From Dentipellis sp. KUC8613 (lineage: Eukaryota; Basidiomycota; Agaricomycetes; Russulales; Hericiaceae): DNA of 64,000 nucleotides. The stretch is from assembly GCA_002286715.1 (NCBI GenBank), contig NSJX01000020.1:195873-259872 (forward strand), written 5' to 3'. Position numbers and translations under genes: made by a program. The notes beneath the pieces were generated by a model, which saw only the letters and a program-made list of their open reading frames with translations, searched no databases and was not told the DNA's origin. Shown one piece after another: positions 35,874 to 48,788 of this stretch; position 1 is the stretch's first letter, and every line of letters starts with the position of its first letter.

Positions 35874-36922
35874 ATGCCAGCCTCTGCGCACCGTTTGTTT
35901 TACCATGTCAGGACGGCATACCTTTTCACTAAGGCCGACTTCGCCGGTATGTTACCCATCGTACGTATTTCCACCTACGTACGAGACCGACAACTGACAC
36001 TTGCCTGCATTTCCCAGGTTTGCCTTGCTATAGCGGCTACTCCCCTCTCTTCGCTTTCGCGCCTTCTGCACATACTTTCGTGGCTTTGGCTTCACGCTTT
36101 TGCGCTTAGTCTTTCCAATCAGACTCTTGACTTAGCCGAGGACGCGCAGAACAAGCCGTACCGGCCGATACCTTCCGGGCGAATCTCGTACCAGGCCGCC
36201 TACAGGCTTCGCTGGTTTCTCCCACTGATATGCTTATCATGGAGCTCGTTCTACAGCTCGCAATTGTTCTTCGTGAGCTTGATGAACTGCGTTTTCGTTC
36301 TGCTTTACGACGAGCTGGGCGGTGCATCATCCCACTGGTTGTATCGGAACCTTCTGAACGCTGCTGGCCTCGCCAACATTGAAATCGGTGCTTGCCTTCT
36401 TGCTGGTGCGTGGAGACACTCCAAATTATCCGCTAGAGTCTTGATGTCAGCCTGCTAGGCGAAAGCGTAGCCACGCTGTGCCCAACCGCCATGCGCACCA
36501 TCGCTTCTAGCGCATGCATAGTCCTTTTCACCATCCACGCACAAGATTTCAAGGATGTCGCCGGCGACGCGGCGGTTGGTCGGCATACCATCCCAATCGT
36601 ATATCCGACCTTCGCCCGCCCAACATTTGTTATCCTGATGGTTGCTTCGAGTGCGACACTCAGTATCTATTGGCAACTGGCAAGGGCGACCGCAGCGGCA
36701 TTCGTCTCTTTAGGAAGCCTTGTAGGATTCTTGTTTCTCGTAGATACATCGCGAGAAGGGGATACTCTTCATCTTTCGTACTATATGGTGAGTACTTTGA
36801 GTATGATTCTTTTTCAAAGCTACTCTCCAACAGCTACCCTAATATTTTTGTAGGTTTGGCTTTCCATTGCGTACATATTGCCCGCGTTTTCCCGTCGTGT
36901 GGTGGAGGCGCCTTTGGCATGA
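35874..36922 (+). CDS. UbiA-family prenyltransferase
   Basis: Membrane-embedded prenyltransferase that joins a prenyl diphosphate to an acceptor. ATG at 35874 gives MPASAHRLFYHVRTAYLFTK. The first intron starts GTACGT after MLPI and keeps frame into VCLAIAATPLSSLSRLLH. The two Asp-rich Mg-binding motifs of the family are present: NQTLDLAEDAQNKPYRPIPS (NxxxDxxxD) and DFKDVAGDAAVGRHTIPIVY (DxxDxxGD). Seven to nine membrane helices are apparent; the protein ends RVVEAPLA, about 290 residues, normal for the family. The acceptor cannot be told; fungal relatives act in terpenoid and meroterpenoid pathways, but no other biosynthetic cluster genes lie next to it. Confidence 0.8.
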
Positions 36923-37453
36923 GAGATATGACGAGTTTGATTCATTGTGCTTTTTTTGGGTTTTGGACTCGACGCTTTATGAGTACAATCTCGAGTAGTT
37001 GAGGCAATGTGCAGGCTTGCAATTGGAGGATTCGGGCGGGTTTCCAGGGCGTGGGAAGTCATGAATTTATGCAGCGGCGGGCGCTCAACGAGCGCTTAGC
37101 TGCAAGACGGCCCGTTTCGACTCAAGCTTAAGTTTGCGCTATGCACCCACCGACTCTACTGCGCTTGCAGTGCTTGAACGGATCGCATGGGACGTCCAAA
37201 TGGGAAAATAGCTAGGAACAGCACAGCAAAGACGGTCCTGTGAGTCAATCCGCCTACTCGAAATGTGCCCGTGTTTACTTCGCGTGGTCGGCGCCTGAGG
37301 TATATATCGAATACCACTAACGATAAATGGGTGTCAACAAGTGGCGTGTCACCAATCAAAGCCCTTCTTAGGCATGCGTCGAGGCTGCCTCATGCTGTTC
37401 TGCGATAGCCGCCTCGTCGACGGCCGTCTGCAAGACTTTTCCTTCCCCCATTC
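36923..37453. other. Intergenic, upstream of the helicase-AAA gene
   Basis: 3' flank of the prenyltransferase gene and promoter region of the large helicase gene. No gene recognised. Confidence 0.5.
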
Positions 37454-40400
37454 TTGAATATGGCGTCCGACTCTCAGCGCGCTGCACGCCTTACCAAGTT
37501 TCTGGACAGTGTTCTCGGAGGAAAGGTCCCTATTTCTATGCAGAATGCGTCCCGCTTTATCGAGGCCATCTGCAGCCAACAAGATCGAGCGGCCTGCGCG
37601 AATAGGATCATCGCAGGCACCGCTGGTCTATCATCCATCCAATCCGTCATGCGATTCGACGTTTCTCCCGCTTTCCTCAATGGTGGAGCTACGCAGTTTT
37701 TATCCTATCTCCAGGACCCCTCATTGAGATATATCGGTGGAGGAGAATTTCTCAACCAGATCATTCGCAAGATTGTCGATCCTCCCATCTTCTGGTCACC
37801 GTTCGGAGAGGCGTTCAAATCTGGGAAACTGAATGAAACTGCGCAGCTATGCTTTGGGTGGCTTCTTCTGCAGCTCGTCAGTCTGCCCCGGGATGCGGCT
37901 GCATCCTATATCCAGCAAGCTCAAGAACCCGCAATTATTTCTGCCTTGCGCGATGCTTCAAACCCCGAAATCAAGTCCGTCGGTCACCAGATCGACTTCA
38001 TCGTCAAGTCGCACAGCGCTGGAGTCCACATACCCCAGGGAGGTGTGCACCCCGGCGGGCGTCATGATAATGACTTCATCGATTTCCACGATATCGCCGT
38101 CTTTCCTACGACCGACGAAATTGCTTGCTCGGACAAGCCTTTCCTGCGCACCAGCGCTGAAGTTGACGAGGTGGAGGATGATGACGCACGCGTCGCTGTT
38201 TATCTCGACAATCAATTCCGCTTGCTGCGCGAGGACCTCATCTACGAGATGCGGGAGGAGTTGCAGACCATGACGGGCAAGAAGAAGGGGCGGAGCAGGG
38301 GGCACGTTATAGATGACTTAACGTTGCACACCAGCGTCTACTTTGGCAAGCCCGAACGAAGATGCAAATGGGGTATCATGCTGCAGTGCAAGGCAGACCT
38401 CCCGCAGCTAAAGGGGATCAAACCCGATAAGCGGATGGCTTTTCTCAAGAGCAATCCGAAGGTCGTCAAGCATCAGGCTCTCTCGTGCCTTATCGTCGAC
38501 GGTGTACCTGTCGCGTACCCAATCGTATATCGTGATGAAGAACTGCTTGCGCGAGCCCTTCCCGTGATTGTTGTGCAATTCAATGGAGATGTCAGTATCC
38601 GCAAGGCACTCTCGGCTCTTAAGACTGCGACGAAAGTAACCCTTGTTCTCATTCAAACGGGGATGTTTGCTTACGAGCCGGTCCTCAAAGCAATTCAAGG
38701 CGTGCAATCCCTGGCGCTTTCCCCTGAAATGCTTGCGTGGAGAGAGGATAGCGTGTCTCAGATGCCATCACTGTATCCTTCCGAACTTGTGTCTGCGCTG
38801 GAGACCGATCCCGGACAGGACTTGAAATCATTATTTCACACCTCTCAGGCCATCATTTTGGACAAAGCCCAAGCAGCGTCTATGTTGTCTGCCCTTAAGC
38901 AGCGACTATCTTTGATTCAAGGGCCTCCAGGTTCGTTGCTGCTTTTGATTCAAGAGTTTCACTAACGCCGGGCAGGTACTGGCAAGTCATTCATAGGTGC
39001 TCTTCTCGCAAAAGCCCTGCATGACAGTACGCGGCAACGCATTCTTGTATGCTGCTACACCAACCACGCCCTTGATCAATTCTTGGAAGATCTTTTGAAC
39101 ATCGGAATTCCAGGACATGATATGGTTCGCCTCGGAAGCAAATCGTCACCACGTACGACTAGCCTGCTCATCCGTGACCAATTACGCAACGGGACGAAAT
39201 ATAGACGTGAGCATTGGGATGTCATAGATGGACTGAAGGCTGCAGCATCGGAAGCATACCGTCGCTTGGAATCAGCTTACGCTCGGTTCACAAGCTCAAG
39301 TGTACAGGCCCGCGAGTTACTGGACTATCTGGAATTCGAGGATGAAGAGTACTTCGAGGCGTTTCGCGTCCCAGACGACAAGACGGACAGCAGTAGCAAC
39401 GGCGAACGCAAAATGACCAAGGTCGGACGTGGCGGACGAGATGTCACTCCTGTATATCTCCTGGATCGATGGTCAAGAGGCGCAGATGCCGGCGTCTTCA
39501 GGGACGATCCGCGCGTGATGGCAACAACTACGATCTGGGACCAACCAATGGCTATGCGACAGGAGTGCCTCTCGAAATGGTGTACTGCAATTCTAGAGGA
39601 GCTGGTGTCCGAGATACTGTCTCTTGCAAAAGAGTGTGACCATTGGCATGCAGCTATTGAACGCCAGATGGCAACCAGGACGGTAGACTTGTTACGCAGC
39701 AAGTTGATCATTGGCTGTACCACGACTGCTGCTGCGATGTATACCGAAAACATCCACGACGCGGGGATAGATGTGCTGCTCGTGGAGGAGGCGGGTGAGA
39801 TACTGGAAAGCCATGTTTTGACAGCTCTCGGGCCGCAGACAAAACAGATTATTCTTATCGGGGATCACAAGTAAGCATAGGTTTTGAACCAAGTTCATCG
39901 TTCCTAACATTTAATTGTACACGTAGGCAGTTACGGCCGAAGGTCAACCATTATGAACTTACAGTGGAGAAGGGCAACGGTTACGATCTCAATCGCTCAT
40001 TGTTTGAGCGTCTGGTCATCAAAGGGTACCCACACGAGACGCTCTCGAAGCAACATCGCATGCGTCCAGAAATATCTGCTCTTATACGTCGGCTGACATA
40101 CCCCGACCTCGTCGACGATGATCGTACGAAGAACAGACCAGATCTCGTTGGTGTACGCGACAACCTGGTCTTCATTACGCACAGCCATCCTGAAGATAAC
40201 GACGCCAGAATCGCCGACAGGAAGGACATGGGCGCATCATCATCGAAGCAGAATACGCACGAAGTCCAGATGGTGCTCAAGATTGTGCGCTATCTGGCTC
40301 AGCAGGGATATGGGACAGATGACATGGTGGTGCTCACGCCGTATCTCGGACAGTTGCAAAAGCTAAAAGACGCCTTGGAGAAAGAGGTTGACCCAGTCCT

Positions 40401-43400
40401 GAATGATTTGGACGCGCACGACTTGGTAAGTGCAGGTTTACTGCCTCCGTCGACGAGGATCTCCTCCAAGAAGAAGCTCCGACTCGCGACGATCGGTGGG
40501 TAGTGTTAAGCGTAAGGTGAAGGCAATGCTAACGGGTGTCTCTCATTTAGACAACTATCAGGGTGAAGAGAGCAATATCGTCATCATTTCGCTCACGCGC
40601 AGTAACCCAAACCATGATATCGGTTTCATGTACTCATCTGAGCGCGTCAATGTTCTTCTTTCACGAGCACGTAATGCTCTCATTATGATTGGTAACGCCG
40701 ATACTTTCCTCAAGGCGCGAAATCCTGAAGGACGCAGGCTCTGGGGAAACTTGTTCGACATGTTGAAACACGATCAACACCTATACGACGGACTTCCTGT
40801 CAAATGCGAGAGGCATCTAGATCGCGTTGCGACCCTCGCTCATCCTGTGGACTTTGATGAACAATGTCCAGATGGCGGTTGCAAAGAACCTTGGTAAGCA
40901 CAACACTATCTTCATCGTCACCCATTCTTACTGTAGATTATACACAGTGGAGTTGTGTTACACTGTGGGATACACACATGCCCATCGAGGTGCCATCGCA
41001 TTTCTGACCACTCGAAGATGCCTTGTCAAGCTCCTATGAAGGACAAGTGTGCCAACGGACATGTGCGCAACTGGAAATGCGAAGATGGTTCGCCCGTATC
41101 ATGTCTCAAGTGCGACCGGCAGACTAAGCTTGCAGAAATCAAGCGCAAAAAAGACTTCGAGTTACAGCAACGGCGTGATGCAGAGCAGGCAGAACATCTA
41201 CGGAAGATCGCCGAGCTTGAAGAACAAATCGCAGCAGAACAGCAAGCGCAAAAAGATATCGAACTCAGCGAGGAGCGACGGAACGCTTTGGAGCAGAAGC
41301 AAAGGGATTTAGAGGCTGCCAAGGAAAGGACAAAGATAAAGGCATCCGCGCCTCAAGCGCCTGCTATTCCAAAGGTAGCCGCACCGAAGTCGTACAACGC
41401 AAAGATGGCTCATACGGCTGCCGCCGGAGTTGTGAAATCAACATCACCTGAAGCAGCATCCCCGGGCGTCAACAGGAACTTCCCAACGGAATCGATAAGT
41501 TCTCAATCGACCCCCGTCTCGGAGGCACAGGACGAATGGGAACGCCAGAAGAATATGGAAGGAGCTGATAATACGCACATCGACGCAATCATGGGCATGA
41601 TAGGGCTAGAGGAGGTCAAAGCACAGGTGCTAGGCGTGAAGGGAAAGATTGACACTACTAAGAGACAGGGCACGTCGATCAAGAAGGAAAGATTCAATAT
41701 TGTGCTACTTGGCAATCCGGGAACAGGTATGGAACACTTTTGAATTATTTTCTTGATGTAAGTACAGGTTGACTGATGGAAGCCCTTATGCACCAGGGAA
41801 AACGACCGTTGCTCGTCATTATGCGAAATTCTTGGCGTCCGTCGGCGTGCTTCCAGGAGACGAGTTTGTGGAGACGACAGGCTCAGGTCTCGCAAACGAC
41901 GGCGTTCCAGGAACCAAGAAAGTGATCGAAGATGTCTTGAAGGCTGGAGGCGGAGCAATCTTTATCGACGAAGCATATCAGCTCAAAAGTGAAAACAACT
42001 TCCAAGGGGGTCAGGTCCTAGACTACCTTTTGGCTGAGATGGAAAATAATATCGGCAAGCTTGTCTTCATTCTCGCCGGATACAACAAGCAAATGGAAAA
42101 GTTCTTCGAGCATAACCCTGGCCTCACTAGCCGAGTCCCTCATAAGCTGCAATTTTCCGACTACACCGACAAGGAGCTTCTTCTTATGCTTGAGTTGCAA
42201 GTGGGAAAGAAATGGAGTGGCAGGATGAAGGTGGAAGAAGGAACTAGAGGCTTGTATGCTCGAATCGCTGTTCGCCGTCTTGGACGTGGCCGAGGAAAAG
42301 AAGGTTTTGGAAACGCAAGGGCCCTGGAGAACATGTTTCAGAACATCACAGACCGCCAATCTAAGCGTCTTACTAAACAACGAGCGAAGGGAATGCGGCC
42401 GGATGATCTGGCACTGCTCAGGGAGGACCTTATTGGACCCGATCCCTCTGCAGCGATCGGAGAGAGCAATGCTTGGAAGAAGTTGCGCGACCTTATAGGC
42501 CTGGCTTCTGTCAAGCAGTCCGTTCAGAATCTGATAGACCGTATCGATATCAACTACCGTCGGGAGCTTGATGAAAAGGAACCTGTAGTCGAACCTCTCA
42601 ATCGGGTCTTCCTTGGTTCCCCTGGTACTGGGAAGACCACGGTCGCGAATCTTTATGGCCAAATCCTCGCTGACCTCGGCGTTCTCAGCAATGGAGAAGG
42701 TAAGCTGTGGTTCAGAGATCGATCGACTTTTTGTGTTTCTGACTTTTGGATCGGTCATTATACAGTCGTGATGAAAAATCCAGCAGATTTCGTCGGGAAC
42801 GTGCTTGGTGCGTCTGAGAGCCAGACGAAAGCTATATTGGCAACAACAGTTGGAAAGGTTCTTGTCATAGATGAAGTGCGTTTACCTTCCTCCGTGAAGC
42901 CACCTTACTGAATCGAACTGTATCAGGCTTACATGCTCTACGGCGCGTCATCTGGAGGCGGGAAGCAGAACGACCCTTACAAGACTGCAGTCATAGATAC
43001 GATTGTTGCAGAGGTACAGAGTACGGCTGGAGAAGATCGTTGTGTCTTGCTATTGGGGTACGAGCCGCAGATGGTCGAGATGTTCCAGGTATGCCGCGCT
43101 CTCGCGTTCTTGCAATTTCACCCGTTCGTGATCGATGATCCCTGACCATCGACGCATAGAATGTGAATTCAGGTCTGTCCCGGCGATTCGCTATCGAAAA
43201 TGCATTCCGTTTCGAAGACTTTACGGATCCTGAACTGTTGGCAATCCTGAACCTGAAGCTCAAGCAACAAGACCTTCAGGCCACTGACGCCGCTAAGACT
43301 GTTGCGATCGAAGTTCTTGGCAGGGCACGCAATAGGCCGAATTTCGGTAACGGCGGCGAGGTCGAAAATTTGCTCGGGCAAGCCAAGGGCCGTTATCAGA

Positions 43401-45003
43401 CCCGCCATGCTTCCCTTCCTGCGAAAGATAGACCCTTCGACATCATTTTCGAACCTCAAGACTTCGATCCTGAATTCGACCGCGTTGTGCAGGGCTCAGA
43501 CAATCTCAAGAAGTTGTTTGAGGATATCATCGGTTGTGAAGAGATCGTTGAGCGTCTGGAAGAGTATCAGAACACCGCGCGAGTTATGAAAGCGCAGGGC
43601 AGAGATGCACGCGAGGTCGTCCCGACCAACTTCGTTTTCAAAGGGCCACCTGGTACGTCCCATATTCTCGCTCCACTCCAGGAGTGCTCATCACTACTTC
43701 CTTAGGTACTGGAAAAACGACAACAGCGCGGAAGATGGGCCAAGTCTACTACGACATGGGTTTCATCTCTTCTGCCAAAGTCACCGAATGCTCGGCTTCA
43801 GAACTCGTCGGCCAATACGTAGGACAAACCGGCCCCAAGACGAAGCAAATGTTCGAGCGCGCTCTCGGCCAGGTGCTTTTTATCGATGAAGCTTATCGAC
43901 TCGGCGAGGGCCAGTTTGCCAAGGAGGCGATGGACGAAATCGTCAGTATCCTGACGCTCCCTGCATACAAGGGCAAGATCGTTGTCATCCTTGCGGGGTA
44001 CGACCAGGACATGAACAACTTGCTGTCTGTCAACCCGGGCCTATCTAGTCGCTTCCCCGACGAGATCATCTTCAAGAACATGGAGCCTGAACGCTGTCTG
44101 GAGCTGCTGTGTCAACGGCTGCGGAAACAAGGAGTGACGACGAAGGAGTTGGAAGACCCGCTGTCGCAAGGACACGAGACTGTGCTCAGCATTATCGAGA
44201 GCCTCTCCGAACTGCCGTCATGGGGGAACGCTCGGGATATCGACACGCTGTCGAAGCAGATCATGCGCCTGGTATACAAGCATACGAAACCAGGTCAGGA
44301 GAATGCGGGGCTTCGGCTGCTCATGGGAGACGTCATCTCATCCGCAGAAACGATGCTGCGCGAGCGGAGGAAGCGATCCGCCGTCACAACTCCCGAGTCC
44401 AAGCCTAAGCTCATGCAGCAATTGATGTCACCTCCAACATCTAGCCCGCCGTCAATGAGCACAAGTACGACGCATGCTACCAAGAAGAACGCTCCGAGGC
44501 GGCCTCCGAAAACTGTCCCACCGCCAGAAGATGAAACCCCAGATGGCGTAGATGGCGTACAGAGAGACCCAGGCGTATCCGATCGAGTTTGGAAAGAACT
44601 GCTTGCCGCCAAAAGGGCAGCCGCAGACGCTGAGACGAAGGCCAAAGAAGAGCTGCGGGCCCTCGAGGAAGCCGCGAAAAGGGCAGAAGAAGAGGAGCGG
44701 AAGCAGCGGGCGCTCGCAGAGGAATTGGCACGAGCGCAGGCGCGAGACGCTGCGGCCAAGGCAGAGCTGAGGCGGAAGCAGCTGGCGGAAGAGAGAGCGC
44801 GGGCCGAGAGGATGAGGAGGGAGGCGGAGCTGGCGGCGCGCCGGCAAAGAGAGGAGCATGAAAGGCGCAGGGAGGCTCTCGCACAGGAAAAGCTGCGTAA
44901 CATGGGGGTTTGCGTCGCAGGGTTCCAGTGGATCAAGACGGGTGGAGGATATTACTGTGCTGGCGGCTCCCATTTCATTTCGGATGCTCAGTTGGGGATG
45001 TGA
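37454..45003 (+). CDS. SF1 (UPF1/ZNFX1-like) helicase fused to NFX1-type finger and three CbbX-type AAA+ domains
   Basis: A giant protein of about 2,350 residues over roughly ten exons. Start MNMASDSQRAARLTKF. A ~480-residue N-terminal region precedes an SF1 helicase: motif I GPPGTGKSFIGALLAKAL, TNHALDQFLEDLL, motif II VLLVEEAGEI, motif III ILIGDHKQLRPKV, LSKQHRMRPEIS, NYQGEESNIVIISLTRSN and SERVNVLLSRARNALIMIGN. A Cys/His segment follows (CGIHTCPSRCHRISDHSKMP, CANGHVRNWKC), then a Glu/Gln-rich coiled coil. Three AAA+ modules come next: Walker A GNPGTGKTTVARHY, GSPGTGKTTVANLY, GPPGTGKTTTARKM; Walker B AIFIDEAYQL, VLVIDEAYML, VLFIDEAYRL. The end is a basic/acidic coiled coil and the cap GFQWIKTGGGYYCAGGSHF. 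All Walker motifs are intact. This fusion resembles annotated fungal NF-X1 finger/helicase proteins; animal ZNFX1 acts in RNA surveillance. Function here is inference. Confidence 0.85.
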
Positions 45004-45582
45004 CATTCCCGCGCGGATTGAAGATTTTGTGGGCGATTGAAGCGCTATATTAGTGTAGATGATAGAATTTGTACGTGGCGGTGCTGTAGATTAGAAGAAT
45101 ACAAGGTGTGACACAGCGCGGGTGGAAAGAACTTGAGCAACTGCGATTAGCGACCAAGAGTCATGCAGGGTCGATTGGAATCTCTATTGCTATTAACATT
45201 ACACCACATGGCTATGGTATAGAAGCGGCAGTCCAGTGGGAAGCAATGCAGTCATCGTAAGATACAAATATCGTATTGTCGTCGTCGGTAGATGTCAAGA
45301 TGGATGGAAATAAGTTAAAGCAAACAAGATAACATGACACGCGTAGATACAGCAGATTGATCTCACACGATCTCGGTGGAACCTGCGCATTGCAATTGAG
45401 TAGGCGGCACCGAGCCATATCGCCCCTGCATGGACTCACGCTGCCTGGATTCGCGGACAGGTGGGAGAACTCAAGTTCAGGGCTGATGGTATTGAGAAGC
45501 GACAGTCGACATTGGGTCCGGGAGTGGATGGCCGCGGTGCAGGTGATCAAGTGACCGCGATGGGCTTGGCCCTCGCTTTCTT
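45004..45582. other. Convergent 3' intergenic region
   Basis: 3' flanks of the helicase-AAA gene (+) and the mannosyltransferase gene (-). No gene recognised. Confidence 0.5.
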
Positions 45583-47399
45583 TCATGACGTTGCGCGGTC
45601 CCATTTGCTCAGACAGGAGTATCCGTCGTAGTCTGGGCGACCCGTGTCAGCGATATGCAGGCCGTCCCATCCCCGCGTGCGAACATGGCACGACGAGGGC
45701 GAGGAAGGGGGGATGCGAGCACTCACCGAAGCTGCGTTCGCGGTTGCACGCGCACCGCCCGCGCACCCACGCGTCCTCCTCCGCTGGACAGTGCGTGTAC
45801 GGGTTGTGCTCGTACCCGATCTCGCGGAAGAAGTGGATCTGGTCTTTGCGCGCGAAGAGCGCGGCCGCAATGGAGTGCACAGGCGCATCGCCCCAGCGCT
45901 TACGGACGCGCGTCAAGCCGGCCGGCAGCAGTACAGATGAGGATAAAGGGCGTACCTCGTAGTAGAATCCGCCTTTCGCGTCTAGATGGTCGAAGAAGGC
46001 GCTGTAAGCCTCGCCACGCCAGAAATCGAGGTCTGCGATCTCGAAGTTGCTCCAGACTGCGGTGTTGACATCAGGGCTGCAGCGGAGATAGGTAGGACAA
46101 TTGTACACGTACAATGGCAGAGGTTGTAGCTCTCGCCGTTATTCTCGGATATGAAATCCATGGCATTGCCTTTCGCGACGTATTGCGGGTATTTCTGAAC
46201 AAACTCTGAACGATAAAACACCGATCAGATGGCGAATGCATGAAAGAGATGGACGACGCACCGCGAACGGCTGACCAGAGTGTTGGGATGGTCTTCTCGA
46301 ACTCATACATTGTTATCGTGAATCCTAGATGTGCATCAGGAAGGAAGAAGCGTAGCAGACGATCAGCGAGTGTACCATATGTTTTATTGTGCGTTTGCAT
46401 GAAGAGGAATGGGTCCTCAACGATATCGCAATGGAAATGGACATCTGGCCTGCAAGCGAGTGTTATTCAGATCCTAGATTCTGGCGGATTGCTGGGTCCA
46501 CATACTCAACTCGCCAGTACCATCTGTACGGCTGCAGGAGTTCGTGACGGTAGAAGAACTGTCAAATAGCTCATGAATATCGTGAAATTGTCGAGATAAC
46601 TCGATACATACGCCCGAGTTATATCGGCACATATTGCGATATCTGCGGCAATTCGGGATAGATAAGCTTTTCGGGAGTACCTGACGTCATTGCACTTACG
46701 AGACGCTATCTACGAGATTCCGACAATCAGCGCGCAGCTCCGAGGCGACACTGTGCATGAGGCAAGAGCCTTTACTCACCTCCGTAGATGATGTTCTCCT
46801 CGACCATCTTCTGTCGCGCTTCGGAAGCCTTGTTCTCGTCGATCCAGCTGGGCTGGAACCAATGCTCTTTCGGCACCAAACCAAATTGCTTCTGTCCTCG
46901 AATCAAGACCCCCACACGCCTTGGTGTTCGTACGGCCGTGAGCACCACGCCGACGCAGCTCCAAATAAGGAAGGCGGACTGACTGTTTGAACTCGTCGGA
47001 AAACGGCTCCTCATTGAGGAACACCCATGGGTAGCCGTGGCGCGCGTTGAAGCGGTCCTCCATCTCGCGCACACTGCGCACAGCTCCGTCGACGTCCGAA
47101 TTGCGCGCGAGCATGACGAGCGTCGCGTTGGCTTTGTATATCGACGCGGGCGGCCCGCTGTCTGTTTCTGGCGGTTCGATGGTGTCGAGGTAGGCGGGGT
47201 GTTTGTTCGAAGAACCGATGAGGCCAGACATGGAGCGGCCGCTAGAAGAGGGCGAGGAGAAGAGGTATGCGAGAGACATGAGGCATATCTGTTGCAGGGC
47301 CACGCGACGTCCATTGTTAGTTAGGAGGTGAGTAAAGCAGGACGGTCAACGCACGACCGTGAAGGCTACCGCGCCTGCAAACCGTGCGGAACGATTCAT
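45583..47399 (-). CDS. Alpha-1,2-mannosyltransferase, GT15 (KTR/KRE2 family)
   Basis: Type II Golgi glycosyltransferase that extends O- and N-linked mannans. ATG at 47399 gives MNRSARFAGAVAFTV, joined by a GTGCGT intron to ICLMSLAYLFSS, which together form the signal anchor. The stem is Ser/Pro-rich. The catalytic domain begins KANATLVMLARNSDVDGAVR and contains HGYPWVFLNEEPFSDEFK, FGLVPKEHWFQPSWIDENKA, YRNMCRYNSG, RWYWRVEPDVHFHCDI (with the nucleotide-sugar EPDVxFxC motif), AMDFISENNGESYNLCHFWS, FEIADLDFWRGEAYSAFFDH and RWGDAPVHSIAAALFARKD. It ends YDGYSCLSKWDRATS at 45583. About eight introns; roughly 420-440 residues, normal for the family. Confidence 0.88.
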
Positions 47400-47879
47400 C
47401 GACATTTTCCGGAGTAGAGAAGACGTGGAGGAGGTTGGAACGGACATGGCGCTGGCTGACGAGTATTGTGAACCCGGATGGGCCTGCTTCGATGCCTTGT
47501 GGGGCGTGATTGCGTACGCGTGAGCTCCGCAAACGTGCCGTTAGATATGCCTTTCTAGGGCAGCCTGCCACCCCAAAATATCGCGAATAAAGCAGAGCAG
47601 TGGAGGTAGAAGGACAACCTGCGCAGCCCGTCAGGGAGGAGGTTGAAAGGAGCCTCCGGGGAAAGGGGGAGCTGCGGAGGTGTGAGACCGGCCGTCGGTC
47701 TGGAAGAAACTTAGACAACTCAGGGAGATCTCCCGATTAGTGGGCCTTTTGGACAGATAAATGTACGACATATCGGACGCGCAGTTCTCCGGCCGCCTTG
47801 TGAACAGGTCCTCGGAGTCGGAGTGCATCATCAGCTTGTTCTTGTGGAGTGCGTGCTGCCGTGAGGACGTGGGCTCGGC
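47400..47879. other. Upstream region of the mannosyltransferase gene
   Basis: Promoter and 5' flank of the minus-strand mannosyltransferase; its left edge with the hAT element includes the target duplication copy at 47872-47879. No gene recognised. Confidence 0.5.
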
Positions 47880-48780
47880 TAGTGTAGGGGGAAATAGGTT
47901 CTCTATTTGACCCTAACCGTAATTTACCTACCCGGATTACGAGGGTCTATTTAACCCAGGTTAAATACGGCTAATTAGCCCTCTGCAAATAGCGTGGGAA
48001 ATGCATGTGTGCCGGTCAAATGCGATGGTAAAATCCGGGTTCATTGCCCGTAGCGTCCAGTTTCATTTCTGCACCCTGTTCGCTCGCACAGAAGAAGCTG
48101 CAGAGCAATCAGAGAGGTGAAAGACGGCAGCAGAATGCAAACGTGTGAGACGGTGACGGAAACAATAATATGATGCAATGAGCGCTCAGTGCTAGTGCAT
48201 GCCGAGAATCCACACACACAAGTAACAGAGACTCAGATCATGCGTGCGTGCGTGTGTTTCGAGGTGCGGATCAACTGGCAATTACTGTTGCAGCCAAGAG
48301 GGTTGGGTTGAGCAGCTTGGGCTGGGTTCGGCTATCGTGTTCCTCGTGGGTTACTTCCAAATCAGATGAATGCGTTGCTACTGTCCCAAGCCCAGCGTTC
48401 ACAAACAGTGCGAGTATCGACGCGAGTGCGTAGGGTGTCGGTCGAGATAACATCAATCGCCATCGACGAGGGCTTTTTACGTGCCCTCGAATTCTGAGCT
48501 CACATGTATGTCAGTTCACTGACCCATCTTGTCAACTTTTTCCCTCGTGCACTCTCGGCTGCCTCAAGCTAGCCCAGAGCATCGATTTATTGGGCTCTAA
48601 ATTGTCAATGACAGTGGTATAATACGTTCTTCCTACCTCGCTGGCACTGCAGCGTGAAGGTCAAATTGACCGAGATTTACCCATCAATTTTCAGCAATCC
48701 GAGACTGACCGTAATTAACCGTAATTAACCTAGGCTAATTAACCCAGGTAAATTACCTTGGCGAGATTCCCCGTACACTA
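47880..48780. mobile_element. Non-autonomous hAT-like DNA transposon (901 bases)
   Basis: The ends form an inverted repeat: left TAGTGTAGGGGGAA and, read inward from the right, TAGTGTACGGGGAA (13 of 14 identical). The first bases fit the hAT terminal consensus YARNG. Both sides carry the same 8-base target duplication GGCTCGGC (47872-47879 and 48781-48788), the size typical of hAT. Subterminal regions are rich in short TAATTA/GGTTAAT motifs on both sides (about 47,910-47,985 and 48,700-48,770). No transposase frame is present, so movement would need an autonomous partner elsewhere. The intact duplication indicates a recent insertion. Confidence 0.85.
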
Positions 48781-48788
48781 GGCTCGGC

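Noticed and set aside
42018..42758. Minus-strand frame of 246 codons
   Set aside because: Antisense to the first and second AAA+ modules, whose motifs are unambiguous on the plus strand.
47879..48781. CACTA-type transposon
   Set aside because: The ends read TAGTG inward rather than CACTA, and the target duplication is 8 bases, not 3; this fits hAT.
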